Origin: CAZTQN01 sp964615765
GTDB taxonomy: Bacteria; Planctomycetota; Phycisphaerae; Phycisphaerales; UBA1924
NCBI GenBank assembly: GCA_964615765.1
Contig: CAZTQN010000039.1
Span: 1-34,195 of the forward strand
Length of the DNA stretch: 34,195 nucleotides
Direction: 5' to 3'
The position numbers and the translations under genes were made by a program. Within the stretch, counting starts at the first letter, position 1, and the number at the start of each line of letters is the position of its first letter. Positions 16,125 to 22,770 of this stretch are shown here, piece by piece. The notes under the pieces were generated by a model. That model saw nothing but the letters and a program-made list of their open reading frames with translations. It did not search any database and was not told the DNA's origin.

Positions 16125-16142
16125 CGGTGATGGGTCCATGAA
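16125..16142 (-). promoter_or_regulatory. TCAC direct-repeat box (weaker copy) for the Ser/Arg/Asp-rich gene
   Basis: Read on the minus strand: CCTTCAT-GGAC-CCATCAC. It keeps the 7-4-7 layout with an 11-bp period and points toward the gene starting at 15932, about 190 bp away. One half-site ends in T. Confidence 0.45.
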
Positions 16143-16218
16143 GGGTGGGTCATTCGCGGGGGCGCGGGGCGGGCACGCGGCGAGTGTGCGGCTTTGAGAG
16201 CGAAGCTGGTGAAACGTG

Positions 16219-16236
16219 ATTCAGGCGGTGCTCACT
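16219..16236 (+). promoter_or_regulatory. TCAC direct-repeat box for the BON low-complexity gene
   Basis: GATTCAG-GCGG-TGCTCAC in the 7-4-7 layout, pointing toward the gene at 16347, 110 bp away. The second half-site TGCTCAC is identical to that in the box before the DUF892 gene at 21496. Confidence 0.55.
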
Positions 16237-16346
16237 CGGGTGGCGCGGCGTGGGGTCATGATGGGACGTGCCGGGAACCCCGCCTCAAGTCGAGCGGCGT
16301 GTTGTCCTGGCATGCTCACAGATTCAACTCATAACGAGGGCCTGCA

Positions 16347-18122
16347 ATGTCAAGGCGCAACCGCGGCGAACGTCAACGTGACACGGGAACGGATTACGGC
16401 CGGCAGTATGGCGAAGACCGCGAATCGGACTACCCCTCGGGCGGGTACGGGGAAGAGGGGGCCGGTTCGGGGAGCGGGCGTCGCGGTCAGCGCGGCGGCG
16501 GCTGGGACTCGGAGTCCGGCAGCGAGGGTGGGTACGGGGAATCTGGGTTCGGCCAGTCCGGCTCGATGGGGCGCGGGTACGGCGAATCCGGGTACGAGGG
16601 TGGTTCGGGCGGTGGGCGCGGCGGGCGCTCGAGCCAGCATGATCAGGACGAGCAGGGCTACGGCTCGTACATGGGCGGCGGGCGGTCCGGGCGCTCGGGC
16701 CAGAGCGGCGGCATGAGCGGCGGCCAGGGCGGCGGCATGAGCGGCCGATCTGGTGGCAGCAGCTCCGGCGGCAGCAGCTACGGCGGGCAGGGCTCGATGG
16801 GCAGCTCGGGCTACGGCCAGGGCGGGTACGGCTCGCAGAGCGGTTCCGGCCAGGGCGGGTACGGCCAGGGTGGCTATGGCCAAGGTGGCTATGGCCAGGG
16901 CGGCTACGGCCAGGGTGGTTCGTCGGGCATGGGCTCGTCGGGCATGGGCTCGTCGGGCATCGGGCGTGGCGCGCAGAGTGGCTACGAGCAGGGCGGCTAC
17001 GGCCAGAGTGGTTCGGGCCAGTATGGCCAGGGCGGCTATGGCCAAGGCGGCTATGGGCAGTCCGGCTACGGGCAGTCTGATTCCGGGTCGTCGCAGGGCG
17101 GCTACGGGCAGGGCGGCTCGGGCTCGATGGGTGGCGGGTACGGCTCGTCCGGTTCCAGCCAGGGTGGCTATGGCTCGCAGGGCTACGGCCAGTCGGGTCA
17201 AGGCCAGTCGGGTCAGGGCCAGTCCAGTCACGGCCAGTCGGGCTATGGCCAGTCGGGCTATGGCTCGTCCGGGCAGCACGGCCAGGGCGGGTACGGCTCG
17301 TCGACGCATCAGAGCGGCGGCGGCCAGTACGGTCAGGGCCAGTACGGCCAAGGCCAGCACAGTCAAGGCCAGTACGGTCAGGGCCAGTACGGCCAGGGCC
17401 AGTACGGCTCGCAGAGCGGCTCCGGCTCGCAGGGCTACGGCGGGTCGCAGGGCTCGCAGGGCTCGTACGGCCAGGGCGGCTACGGCTCGTCCAACGTTGG
17501 CTACGGCCAGGGCGGGTACGGGCAGGGCGGGTACGGCGGCGTGTCGTCCGGCCACTCGGGCCAGCAGAGCGGCGGCACGATGCAGCGCGGCAAGATGCCC
17601 AAGAACTACAAGCGCTCCGACGAGCGCGTCACGGAAGATGTGTACGAGGCGCTGGTGAACTCCGGCATCGACTGCAGCGACCTGGACGTGACGGTGTCGC
17701 AGGGCGTCGTGACGCTGACGGGCGAAGTGCAGCAGCGGACGGACCGGTTCCGCGTTGAGCAGCTGGCGGCCGAGTTGCCCGGCGTGAACGACGTGGAGAA
17801 CCAGCTGCGCGTTCGGCGCGGCGGTGAGACCGGCGGCTCATCCGGGAGCGGGTCGCAGGGTGCTTCGGGCGGCGGCATGGGCGGCGGGTCGGCCGGTCGC
17901 TCCGGCGGGTCCGGTTCGTCGGGCTCGGGCTCGTCCGGTTCGGGCACGTCGGGTTCTGGCTCGAGCGGTTCGTCGACCTCCGGCGGTTCGTCGGGTTCGA
18001 GCGGGTCGTCGGGTTCTACCGGCTCGTCGGGTTCCAGCGGGTCGTCGGGCTCGTCGGGCTCGAGCGGCAGCAGCAGCAGTGGTAATGGCGGCTCGTCGGG
18101 GAGCAGTTCCCGGCGGTCGTAA
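16347..18122 (+). CDS. BON-domain protein with Gly/Tyr/Gln/Ser-rich prion-like arms
   Basis: 591 residues. The first ~410 are Gly/Ser/Tyr/Gln-rich with dozens of GYGQGG, GQYGQ, GYGQSG and GSQGYG units, closely recalling the [G/S]Y[G/S]Q prion-like domains of FUS/EWS proteins. A folded BON domain follows (about 415-490: SDERVTEDVYEALVNSG, VTVSQGVVTLTGEV, LPGVNDVENQL). The last ~100 residues are SGSSGSSGS-type. BON domains bind phospholipid or surfaces in envelope and osmotic-stress proteins. No signal peptide is visible (N-terminus MSRRNRGERQRD), so it is probably cytoplasmic. The repeats are encoded by repetitive DNA, so the exact length may vary or be mis-assembled. A terminator follows. Confidence 0.9.
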   Translation: MSRRNRGERQRDTGTDYGRQYGEDRESDYPSGGYGEEGAGSGSGRRGQRGGGWDSESGSEGGYGESGFGQSGSMGRGYGESGYEGGSGGGRGGRSSQHDQDEQGYGSYMGGGRSGRSGQSGGMSGGQGGGMSGRSGGSSSGGSSYGGQGSMGSSGYGQGGYGSQSGSGQGGYGQGGYGQGGYGQGGYGQGGSSGMGSSGMGSSGIGRGAQSGYEQGGYGQSGSGQYGQGGYGQGGYGQSGYGQSDSGSSQGGYGQGGSGSMGGGYGSSGSSQGGYGSQGYGQSGQGQSGQGQSSHGQSGYGQSGYGSSGQHGQGGYGSSTHQSGGGQYGQGQYGQGQHSQGQYGQGQYGQGQYGSQSGSGSQGYGGSQGSQGSYGQGGYGSSNVGYGQGGYGQGGYGGVSSGHSGQQSGGTMQRGKMPKNYKRSDERVTEDVYEALVNSGIDCSDLDVTVSQGVVTLTGEVQQRTDRFRVEQLAAELPGVNDVENQLRVRRGGETGGSSGSGSQGASGGGMGGGSAGRSGGSGSSGSGSSGSGTSGSGSSGSSTSGGSSGSSGSSGSTGSSGSSGSSGSSGSSGSSSSGNGGSSGSSSRRS

Positions 18123-18151
18123 ACGGATTCGAGTCTGGAGGCTCGTGCGCG

Positions 18152-18188
18152 GCGCCCGCCTCGTTGATTCGGGGCGGGCGCTTTCTTT
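18152..18188 (+). terminator. Rho-independent terminator after the BON low-complexity gene
   Basis: A 9-bp GC stem (GCGCCCGCC at 18152-18160 / GGCGGGCGC at 18173-18181) followed at once by TTTCTTT, 30 bp after the stop codon. Confidence 0.9.
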
Positions 18189-18212
18189 GGTGGGGGATGT
18201 TGGAGGCGGTAC

Positions 18213-18629
18213 ATGTCTGATGAGCACACGGGGTCACGGCGGTTGGACGGGACGGAGAGTTCGGGGGGGTCGGTCGGATCGGGAGGGACGTGGGGGGGCG
18301 CGGGGGACGTGGCGAAGGACATGGGGTCCGCGCACGCGGTGCGGTTGCCGGGCACGCCCAAGGAGAACGCGGACACCGTGCAGAGCATCAGTCCCGAGGG
18401 ACGGCCGGCGGATAGCGGGCTTGGGCCGTGGGGCCTTTGGGGGCTGGTGATCGTGGTGGGCGGCGTGCTGCTGCTCGGGGCGGTGCTGCTGGGGGTGTTT
18501 GTGCACTGGGGCCTGGGGATCGGGACGCTGCTGTTGGGCGGGCTGTTCATGCTGATGAACCCGGTGATCGGGGCGGCGTCGCAGCGTGCGCACGACCGCG
18601 AAGAGGCGGGGCGGCGCGAGCGTGCGTGA
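18213..18629 (+). CDS. Small two-helix membrane protein
   Basis: A 138-residue protein with a Gly/Ser/Thr-rich polar N-terminus of about 70 residues. Two adjacent hydrophobic helices follow (WGLWGLVIVVGGVLLLGAVLLG and the segment LGIGTLLLGGLFMLM), ending in a charged tail (AHDREEAGRRERA). GGAGG lies 7 nt before the ATG at 18213. The gene follows a strong terminator, so it either has its own promoter in the short gap or depends on read-through. I do not recognise a family. Its place beside stress-type genes suggests, but does not show, an envelope role. Confidence 0.75.
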   Translation: MSDEHTGSRRLDGTESSGGSVGSGGTWGGAGDVAKDMGSAHAVRLPGTPKENADTVQSISPEGRPADSGLGPWGLWGLVIVVGGVLLLGAVLLGVFVHWGLGIGTLLLGGLFMLMNPVIGAASQRAHDREEAGRRERA

Positions 18630-18824
18630 GCGCGTCCTGGGATGGCCGAGGGCGGGGCGGGACGACGGGAGCGTGCAGATGAACTCAGCGTGGAAGCGGG
18701 TGCTGGTGCTGTGTCGGCGGGCGCGGCAGCGCGTGACGGGTGTGCCGACGCGGCGCGTGGGGACGCTGCGCGACGATCTTCGGCGCAGTGATTGGGAAGG
18801 AATGGGCGGGATGGCCGTGGGCGG

Positions 18825-19439
18825 TCAGTCGCGGTCGTCGTTCGAACCGACCGAGGGGACGCCGGCGGACCCGGCGGCGCGGAACGCGTCTGCGGACGAA
18901 CGGGGCGATCGCGCGTCGGGCGAGCGTGACTCGGGCACGCCGGGCTGACCGAAGCCCAGGCAGATCACCGTAAAGCCGAACTTGACCGCGGCGGCCCGCC
19001 AGCACTCGGCGAGGGCCTTGCCGGAGCCTGGGGCGCCGGTGCGATCGAGCATGAGCGTGGTCTCGGTGACGACGCGGATGGGTCGGTGAGCCCGTCGGAG
19101 AGCGTCGAGCGTGCGGATGACGAACTGCTCGAAGAGCGCGGTGTCGGGCTGGCCGGCGACCATGTATTGCGAGAGGGCCTCGTGCACGTTGAGGCGTGTG
19201 TACAGCGAGTGGGCCTGGAGGGTCGCGAGGTTGAAGCCGGCGGCCGGGAGGCGCTGCTCGAGCTGCCAGAGGTTGCTCATGCTGGCGACGACCAGGACGC
19301 AGTGATGGGTCCGGAGGCCCTCGATGGTGGCCCGCTCGATCGCGTCGATCAGCGTGATGGCTGACGGCGCCGCGGGAGCCGCGTGGGGCGATTCGAGGCC
19401 GGCGTGTGCGGGGGAAAGATCTTGGTGTGCGTCGCGCAT
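18825..19439 (-). CDS. MEDS-domain (DcmR-type sensory) protein
   Basis: 204 residues from the ATG at 19439; a GTG at 19481 would add 14. Residues ~20-160 match the MEDS (methanogen/methylotroph, DcmR sensory) pattern: HHCVLVVASMSNLWQLEQRL, GFNLATLQA, HEALSQYMVAGQPDTALFEQF, then RPIRVVTETTLML and a final LAECWRAAAVKFGFTVICLGF. MEDS domains are RecA-like sensory modules found with kinases and regulators. Here no DNA-binding or kinase domain is attached and the C-terminal ~40 residues are Ser/Ala/Asp-rich and disordered. It therefore looks like a stand-alone signalling module. It diverges from the ethylene-receptor-like gene, and a TCAC box lies 75 bp upstream. Confidence 0.75.
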   Translation of the reverse strand: MRDAHQDLSPAHAGLESPHAAPAAPSAITLIDAIERATIEGLRTHHCVLVVASMSNLWQLEQRLPAAGFNLATLQAHSLYTRLNVHEALSQYMVAGQPDTALFEQFVIRTLDALRRAHRPIRVVTETTLMLDRTGAPGSGKALAECWRAAAVKFGFTVICLGFGQPGVPESRSPDARSPRSSADAFRAAGSAGVPSVGSNDDRD

Positions 19440-19513
19440 CCTGGCGCATCCGTACAAGAAGAGGTAATCAGGTCTTGGCACTCTGCTTTATTCTGTGTGG
19501 AAGCGACAGAGCC

Positions 19514-19531
19514 GTGATGTTGAAATGAATA
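19514..19531 (-). promoter_or_regulatory. TCAC direct-repeat box (weaker copy) for the MEDS gene
   Basis: Read on the minus strand: TATTCAT-TTCA-ACATCAC. The ACATCAC half-site is identical to the second half of the box at 33224. It points toward the MEDS gene. Confidence 0.4.
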
Positions 19532-19684
19532 CCCCTTTACCGGGTGCGCCGGGCGGGTGTAACCGGGGGGAATCACCTTTGTGGGCGGAGCGTGCGTGGG
19601 TTGCGTGCGCGTGTTTTCAGACGTACGCTCGTTCTCGGCGAACGCTTTGAACGTGCTGGTCGACTCATACAAGAACAATTGAAC

Positions 19685-20593
19685 ATGCAAGCACACTGCA
19701 TCGCTCACACGGACGCCGTGTCGGCTGGGGTATCTGCTGTCTCGATGGCGCAGGCGGGGTCGCCGGAGGCGCCGCTGACGGACTTTGTCGAGCGGCTGTT
19801 TGACACGGCGGGGTTCCCGCCGCGGTGGCAGTGCGGGGACTGGGACGCGGTGCTCGGGTGGTTGCACATCTTGTCGGACATCGGGATCTTTGTCGCGTAC
19901 GCGGCGATTCCGGTGATGCTGCTGTTCTTTGTGCTGCGGCGGCGCGACGTGCCGCTGCGGCTGGTGTTCTGGCTGTTCGCGGCGTTCATTCTGTCCTGCG
20001 GGCTGACGCACGCGATGGACGCGGTGATGTTTTACCACCCGATGTACCGGGTGTTGGGGTTGATGAAGCTGGTGACGGCGATCGTGTCGCTGACGACGGT
20101 CGCCGCGCTGGCGCGGCTGGTGCCGGTGGCGCTGCAGCTGCCTACGACGCTGCGGCTGACGGCGGCGGAACTGGAGCGGTGCCGAGACCTGGAAACGCAG
20201 ATTCGGGATTTGAATGACCGGCTGCAGGATCGGAACAGCGCGCTGACGGTTCGGCAGCGGCGGATCGAGACGGCGATGACGACGGCGCGGTCCGCCGCGG
20301 TGCGGTGGGACCTGTCGACGGGCGCCATCGACTGGGAGACGGGGATCGTGGGGATTCTGGGTCTGGGCGGGTCGGCCCAGGCGCTGACGCACTGGTCGCA
20401 GGTGCTGGACGCCGAGACGCTGGAGCGGCTGATCGCGATCGCGCGGGCGCGGGCGGAGCAGGGGCTGCCGATCTCGGACGAGGTGCCGGTGGCGGGCGTG
20501 CCGGGCGTGCGCGCGATCCGGATCAGCGCGGCGGTGGAGCCGGGGACGCAGGAGCGGCCGATGGTGGTGGGGATGGTGCGGGCGCTGGCGTGA
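19685..20593 (+). CDS. Ethylene-receptor-like membrane sensor without kinase domain
   Basis: 302 residues. Residues ~55-150 form three membrane helices matching the ethylene-binding domain of plant ETR1 and cyanobacterial homologues: SDIGIFVAYAAIP, RLVFWLFAAFILSCGLTH, then KLVTAIVSLTTVAALARLVP. The key residues Asp65, Tyr72, Ile75, Pro76, Cys105 and His109 keep exactly the spacing of ETR1 Asp25, Tyr32, Ile35, Pro36, Cys65 and His69; the Cys/His pair binds the copper cofactor in ETR1. A coiled coil (~156-200) leads to a C-terminal ~100-residue PAS-like region (RWDLSTGAIDWETGIVGILGL). No kinase or other output domain is present. The ATG at 19685 lacks a clear Shine-Dalgarno; the ATG at 19745 is an alternative. 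Ligand is unproven. Confidence 0.88.
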   Translation: MQAHCIAHTDAVSAGVSAVSMAQAGSPEAPLTDFVERLFDTAGFPPRWQCGDWDAVLGWLHILSDIGIFVAYAAIPVMLLFFVLRRRDVPLRLVFWLFAAFILSCGLTHAMDAVMFYHPMYRVLGLMKLVTAIVSLTTVAALARLVPVALQLPTTLRLTAAELERCRDLETQIRDLNDRLQDRNSALTVRQRRIETAMTTARSAAVRWDLSTGAIDWETGIVGILGLGGSAQALTHWSQVLDAETLERLIAIARARAEQGLPISDEVPVAGVPGVRAIRISAAVEPGTQERPMVVGMVRALA

Positions 20594-20621
20594 GCGCCCG
20601 CACGGGCCGCGTGGTGGTGGG

Positions 20622-21266
20622 TCAGTAGTCGGAGCGGCGGTAGCGCCGGTCGGGGTTCTCGTTGAAGGTGCGCCCTGGGGTGTTGTTGTACCCGCGGCTG
20701 TTGTTGTTGTCGGAGGCGGGCTGGAAGGTGAAGCGCTGGCCGCCGACGGAGAGTTCGGCCATGAGCCCGCCGCGGGGCTGGACGAAGACGATGACGCCCT
20801 TGGAGTGATCGGCGGCGCCGGCGGCGCCTTCGCGGAGGGCGACGGCGGACATGTTGGCGCTGAGGGTGAACTGGTTGGAGGTGAAGGCGTCGAGCTGGCG
20901 CTGATCGAGGAAGATGATGAGTTCGTCGTAGGACTGGGCGCCGGCCTGGAGGCCGACGCTGCCCTGGGTGATGTCGGCCCAGCCGATGAAGCGGCCGTTC
21001 TGGAAGACTTCGCCGCGGCCGTAGGCCCCGCCGGCGATGAAGCCGGCCTTGCCGATGTCTGGGAAGATGGCGTAGGCGACGGATTTGTCGAGGAGGTTGG
21101 AGAGGCTGGGGTCCGTCGAGGTCATGGTGCGGAGGGTGGAGTTGGTGCGGGCGCCGAGGGCCTCACGGTCGGAGTCGGAGCGGGGCGCGGTATCGCAGGC
21201 GGCGAGGCCAGCGGCGCAGGCGAGGGCGAGAAGAGCGGTCGGCGCGAGTGTCCCGGTGCGGGGCAT
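20622..21266 (-). CDS. SYLF/Ysc84-domain lipoprotein
   Basis: 214 residues. The signal peptide ends in the lipobox LAAC (Cys29), predicting a lipid-anchored envelope protein. Residues ~50-190 form the SYLF (Ysc84 actin-binding/lipid-binding) domain: DKSVAYAIFPDIGKAGFIAGGAYGRGEV, ADITQGSVGLQAGAQSYDELIIF and KGVIVFVQPRGGLMAELSVGGQ. In bacteria the domain occurs in lipoproteins thought to bind phospholipids; in eukaryotes it binds phosphoinositides. The last 30 residues are Asn/Arg/Tyr-rich. GGAG lies 7 nt before the ATG at 21266. It diverges from the DUF892 gene, and each has a TCAC box in the shared upstream region. Confidence 0.9.
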   Translation of the reverse strand: MPRTGTLAPTALLALACAAGLAACDTAPRSDSDREALGARTNSTLRTMTSTDPSLSNLLDKSVAYAIFPDIGKAGFIAGGAYGRGEVFQNGRFIGWADITQGSVGLQAGAQSYDELIIFLDQRQLDAFTSNQFTLSANMSAVALREGAAGAADHSKGVIVFVQPRGGLMAELSVGGQRFTFQPASDNNNSRGYNNTPGRTFNENPDRRYRRSDY

Positions 21267-21352
21267 GGTGGGTCTCCGGAAGCGGTGTTGATGTTGGTGT
21301 GGGCGGATGAGCCCGATGTACCAGAGGGTGAGCCGGGCGAGCACGCGGGGGA

Positions 21353-21370
21353 ATGAGCGGCGAGTGAAGC
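21353..21370 (-). promoter_or_regulatory. TCAC direct-repeat box for the SYLF lipoprotein gene
   Basis: Read on the minus strand: GCTTCAC-TCGC-CGCTCAT, 7-4-7 layout, 86 bp from the start at 21266. Only the last base of the second half-site departs from TCAC. Confidence 0.5.
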
Positions 21371-21421
21371 GGCCGCGGGAGTGGGGCGAGCGCGGGTGTG
21401 TGAGCGGCTGAGTGGGGGTGG

Positions 21422-21439
21422 TGTTCAGACCATGCTCAC
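21422..21439 (+). promoter_or_regulatory. TCAC direct-repeat box for the DUF892 gene
   Basis: TGTTCAG-ACCA-TGCTCAC, 7-4-7 layout, 56 bp before the GTG start at 21496 and pointing toward it. Confidence 0.55.
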
Positions 21440-21495
21440 ACGCGACTTAGTGGCTCCGGGCACACTGCGTGGACACCAACCAAGGAGTATCACGC

Positions 21496-22020
21496 GTGGA
21501 CACGCTCAAGGGACTGTTCGAAGAACAGATCAAGGATCTGTACAACGCCGAGAACCAGCTTCTGAAGGCTTTGCCCAAGATGGCCAAAGCCGCGACGGAG
21601 CCGACGCTGAAGGAAGCGTTCGAGTCGCACATGGAGGAAACCAAGGAGCACGTGGAGCGGCTGAAGCGCGTGGCGGAAACGCTGGGCTTCAAGCCGACGG
21701 GCAAGACCTGCAAGGCGATGCAGGGTCTGGTCGAGGAAGGCCAGGACACGATGAAGGAGGTCGAGGAAGGGCCGGTGCTGGACGCCGGGTTGATCGCGGC
21801 GGCGCAGCGCGTCGAGCACTACGAGATCTCGGCGTACGGCTCGGCACGGGCGATCGCGGAGCAGCTCGGGCTGGAAGACGCGGCGGGGCTGCTGCAGTCG
21901 ACGCTCGACGAAGAGCTGACGGCTGATGAGAAGCTGACGGAGATCTCCGAGGGGAGCGTGCTCACGGCGGCGATGGCGATGGGTGAAGAGGGTGAAGGGG
22001 ACGAGGAGGACGAGGAATAG
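21496..22020 (+). CDS. DUF892 (YciE/YciF-type) ferritin-like protein, second copy
   Basis: A 174-residue four-helix ferritin-like protein: EEQIKDLYNAENQLLKALPKM, HMEETKEHVERLKRVAETLG, QRVEHYEISAYGSA and STLDEELTADEKLTEI, with the family's Glu/His positions in place. It is closer to the classical YciE sequence than the copy at 11569-12057. The C-terminus is a short acidic run (about twelve Glu/Asp/Gly). The start is taken as GTG 21496 because AAGGAG lies 8 nt upstream; a GTG at 21469 lies before that site. It is transcribed alone between a TCAC box and a strong terminator. In enterobacteria and others this family is induced by osmotic or stationary-phase stress. Confidence 0.93.
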   Translation: MDTLKGLFEEQIKDLYNAENQLLKALPKMAKAATEPTLKEAFESHMEETKEHVERLKRVAETLGFKPTGKTCKAMQGLVEEGQDTMKEVEEGPVLDAGLIAAAQRVEHYEISAYGSARAIAEQLGLEDAAGLLQSTLDEELTADEKLTEISEGSVLTAAMAMGEEGEGDEEDEE

Positions 22021-22064
22021 CGCCAGCCGCGGGGGGAGGGGTTGTACAACTGAGTCGCTGACGG

Positions 22065-22094
22065 CGCCCGGGTGATGAGCCCGGGCGTTTTCTT
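22065..22094 (+). terminator. Rho-independent terminator after the DUF892 gene
   Basis: An 8-bp stem (CGCCCGGG / CCCGGGCG) with a 7-nt loop, then TTTTCTTT. Confidence 0.9.
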
Positions 22095-22146
22095 TGGCAG
22101 GGGACAGAGGTCAGAGGCCAGGGGCTAGGGGCCAGGGGCGCGCAAG

Positions 22147-22173
22147 AAAAAGCCCGGTGGGTGCCGGGCTTTT
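22147..22173 (-). terminator. Terminator (possibly bidirectional) after the BON lipoprotein gene
   Basis: The stem AAAAGCCCGG / CCGGGCTTTT with a 6-nt loop has A and T tracts on both sides. It can serve the minus-strand gene ending at 22198 and back up the DUF892 terminator. Confidence 0.85.
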
Positions 22174-22197
22174 GCGAGCGCGTGTGTGGTGTAGGTG

Positions 22198-22752
22198 TTA
22201 CGGCGTCTGCGGCGGGTTCGCCGGCGTGACGGTGAGCTGGTTGTCCACGCGGTTCACGCCGGGGATGTCGGTGATGCGGCGCTCGATGAGCTCGCGGTCG
22301 GCTTGGGTAGGGACCGAGCCTTCGAGCAGCACGACGCCGCTGGAGACCGAGACGTTGACGCGCTGGGCCAGGGCGGCCAGGGCGGTGTCGTCGCGGAGCG
22401 TGGTGCGGATCTGCTCGGTGAGGGCCTGATCGGTGCGTGCGCCCGGGGCGGGCGCCGTGCCGGCGGGGTCACGCGGCGTGGTGTTGGGCTGTCCCGAAGG
22501 CTGGGACGGCGGCATGGTGGGCGAGCCCGGGGCGCCGGTGCCGGGTTGGTTGGGCCGGTTGGGGTTGGTGGTGCCGGGGGTGGTGGATCCCGGAGTGGTG
22601 GAACCGGGCGTGGTGCCGGTGCCTGCGCCGGTGGTCCCGCCGGTGGGGCGGTTGGCGTTGTTGGGGGTGGTGGTGGTGTTCGTGTCTTCGCGTTCACAGC
22701 CGCCCGCCAGGGCGATAAGCGCGACGGCGACGAGCGAGGTTGAACGATGCAT
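22198..22752 (-). CDS. BON-domain lipoprotein with Thr/Pro/Gly-rich linker
   Basis: 184 residues. A signal peptide ends in the lipobox LAGGC (Cys19). A disordered Thr/Pro/Asn/Gly-rich linker of about 85 residues contains PGSTTPGSTTPGTT repeats. A BON domain follows (about 108-175: LTEQIRTTLRDD, VNVSVSSGVVLLEGSV, DIPGVNRVDNQLTV). This is the layout of OsmY/DolP-like envelope proteins, which bind phospholipid at the outer membrane. AAGGAG lies 8 nt before the ATG at 22752. It starts 18 bp downstream of the LEPR-XLL gene's stop, so the two are probably co-transcribed. No TCAC box was seen directly upstream. Confidence 0.9.
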   Translation of the reverse strand: MHRSTSLVAVALIALAGGCEREDTNTTTTPNNANRPTGGTTGAGTGTTPGSTTPGSTTPGTTNPNRPNQPGTGAPGSPTMPPSQPSGQPNTTPRDPAGTAPAPGARTDQALTEQIRTTLRDDTALAALAQRVNVSVSSGVVLLEGSVPTQADRELIERRITDIPGVNRVDNQLTVTPANPPQTP

Positions 22753-22770
22753 GAGCAAACTCCTTGTGAA

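Larger units (their letters stand above)
15933..16346. other. Divergent promoter region between two low-complexity protein genes
   Basis: A 414-bp intergenic region with no convincing gene. It holds two TCAC direct-repeat boxes in opposite orientations (16125-16142 toward the minus-strand gene, 16219-16236 toward the plus-strand gene). The two genes are thus likely regulated separately from a shared control region. Confidence 0.65.

Noticed and set aside
16753..17580. CRISPR-like regular repeats
   Set aside because: The regularity comes from Gly-Tyr-Gln codon repeats within a coding frame; there are no unique spacers and no cas genes.
18679..18948. Small plus-strand open frame starting MNSAWKRVLVL
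   Set aside because: It overlaps the 3' end of the MEDS gene on the other strand, turns into low complexity, and has no ribosome-binding site or homologue I can recall.
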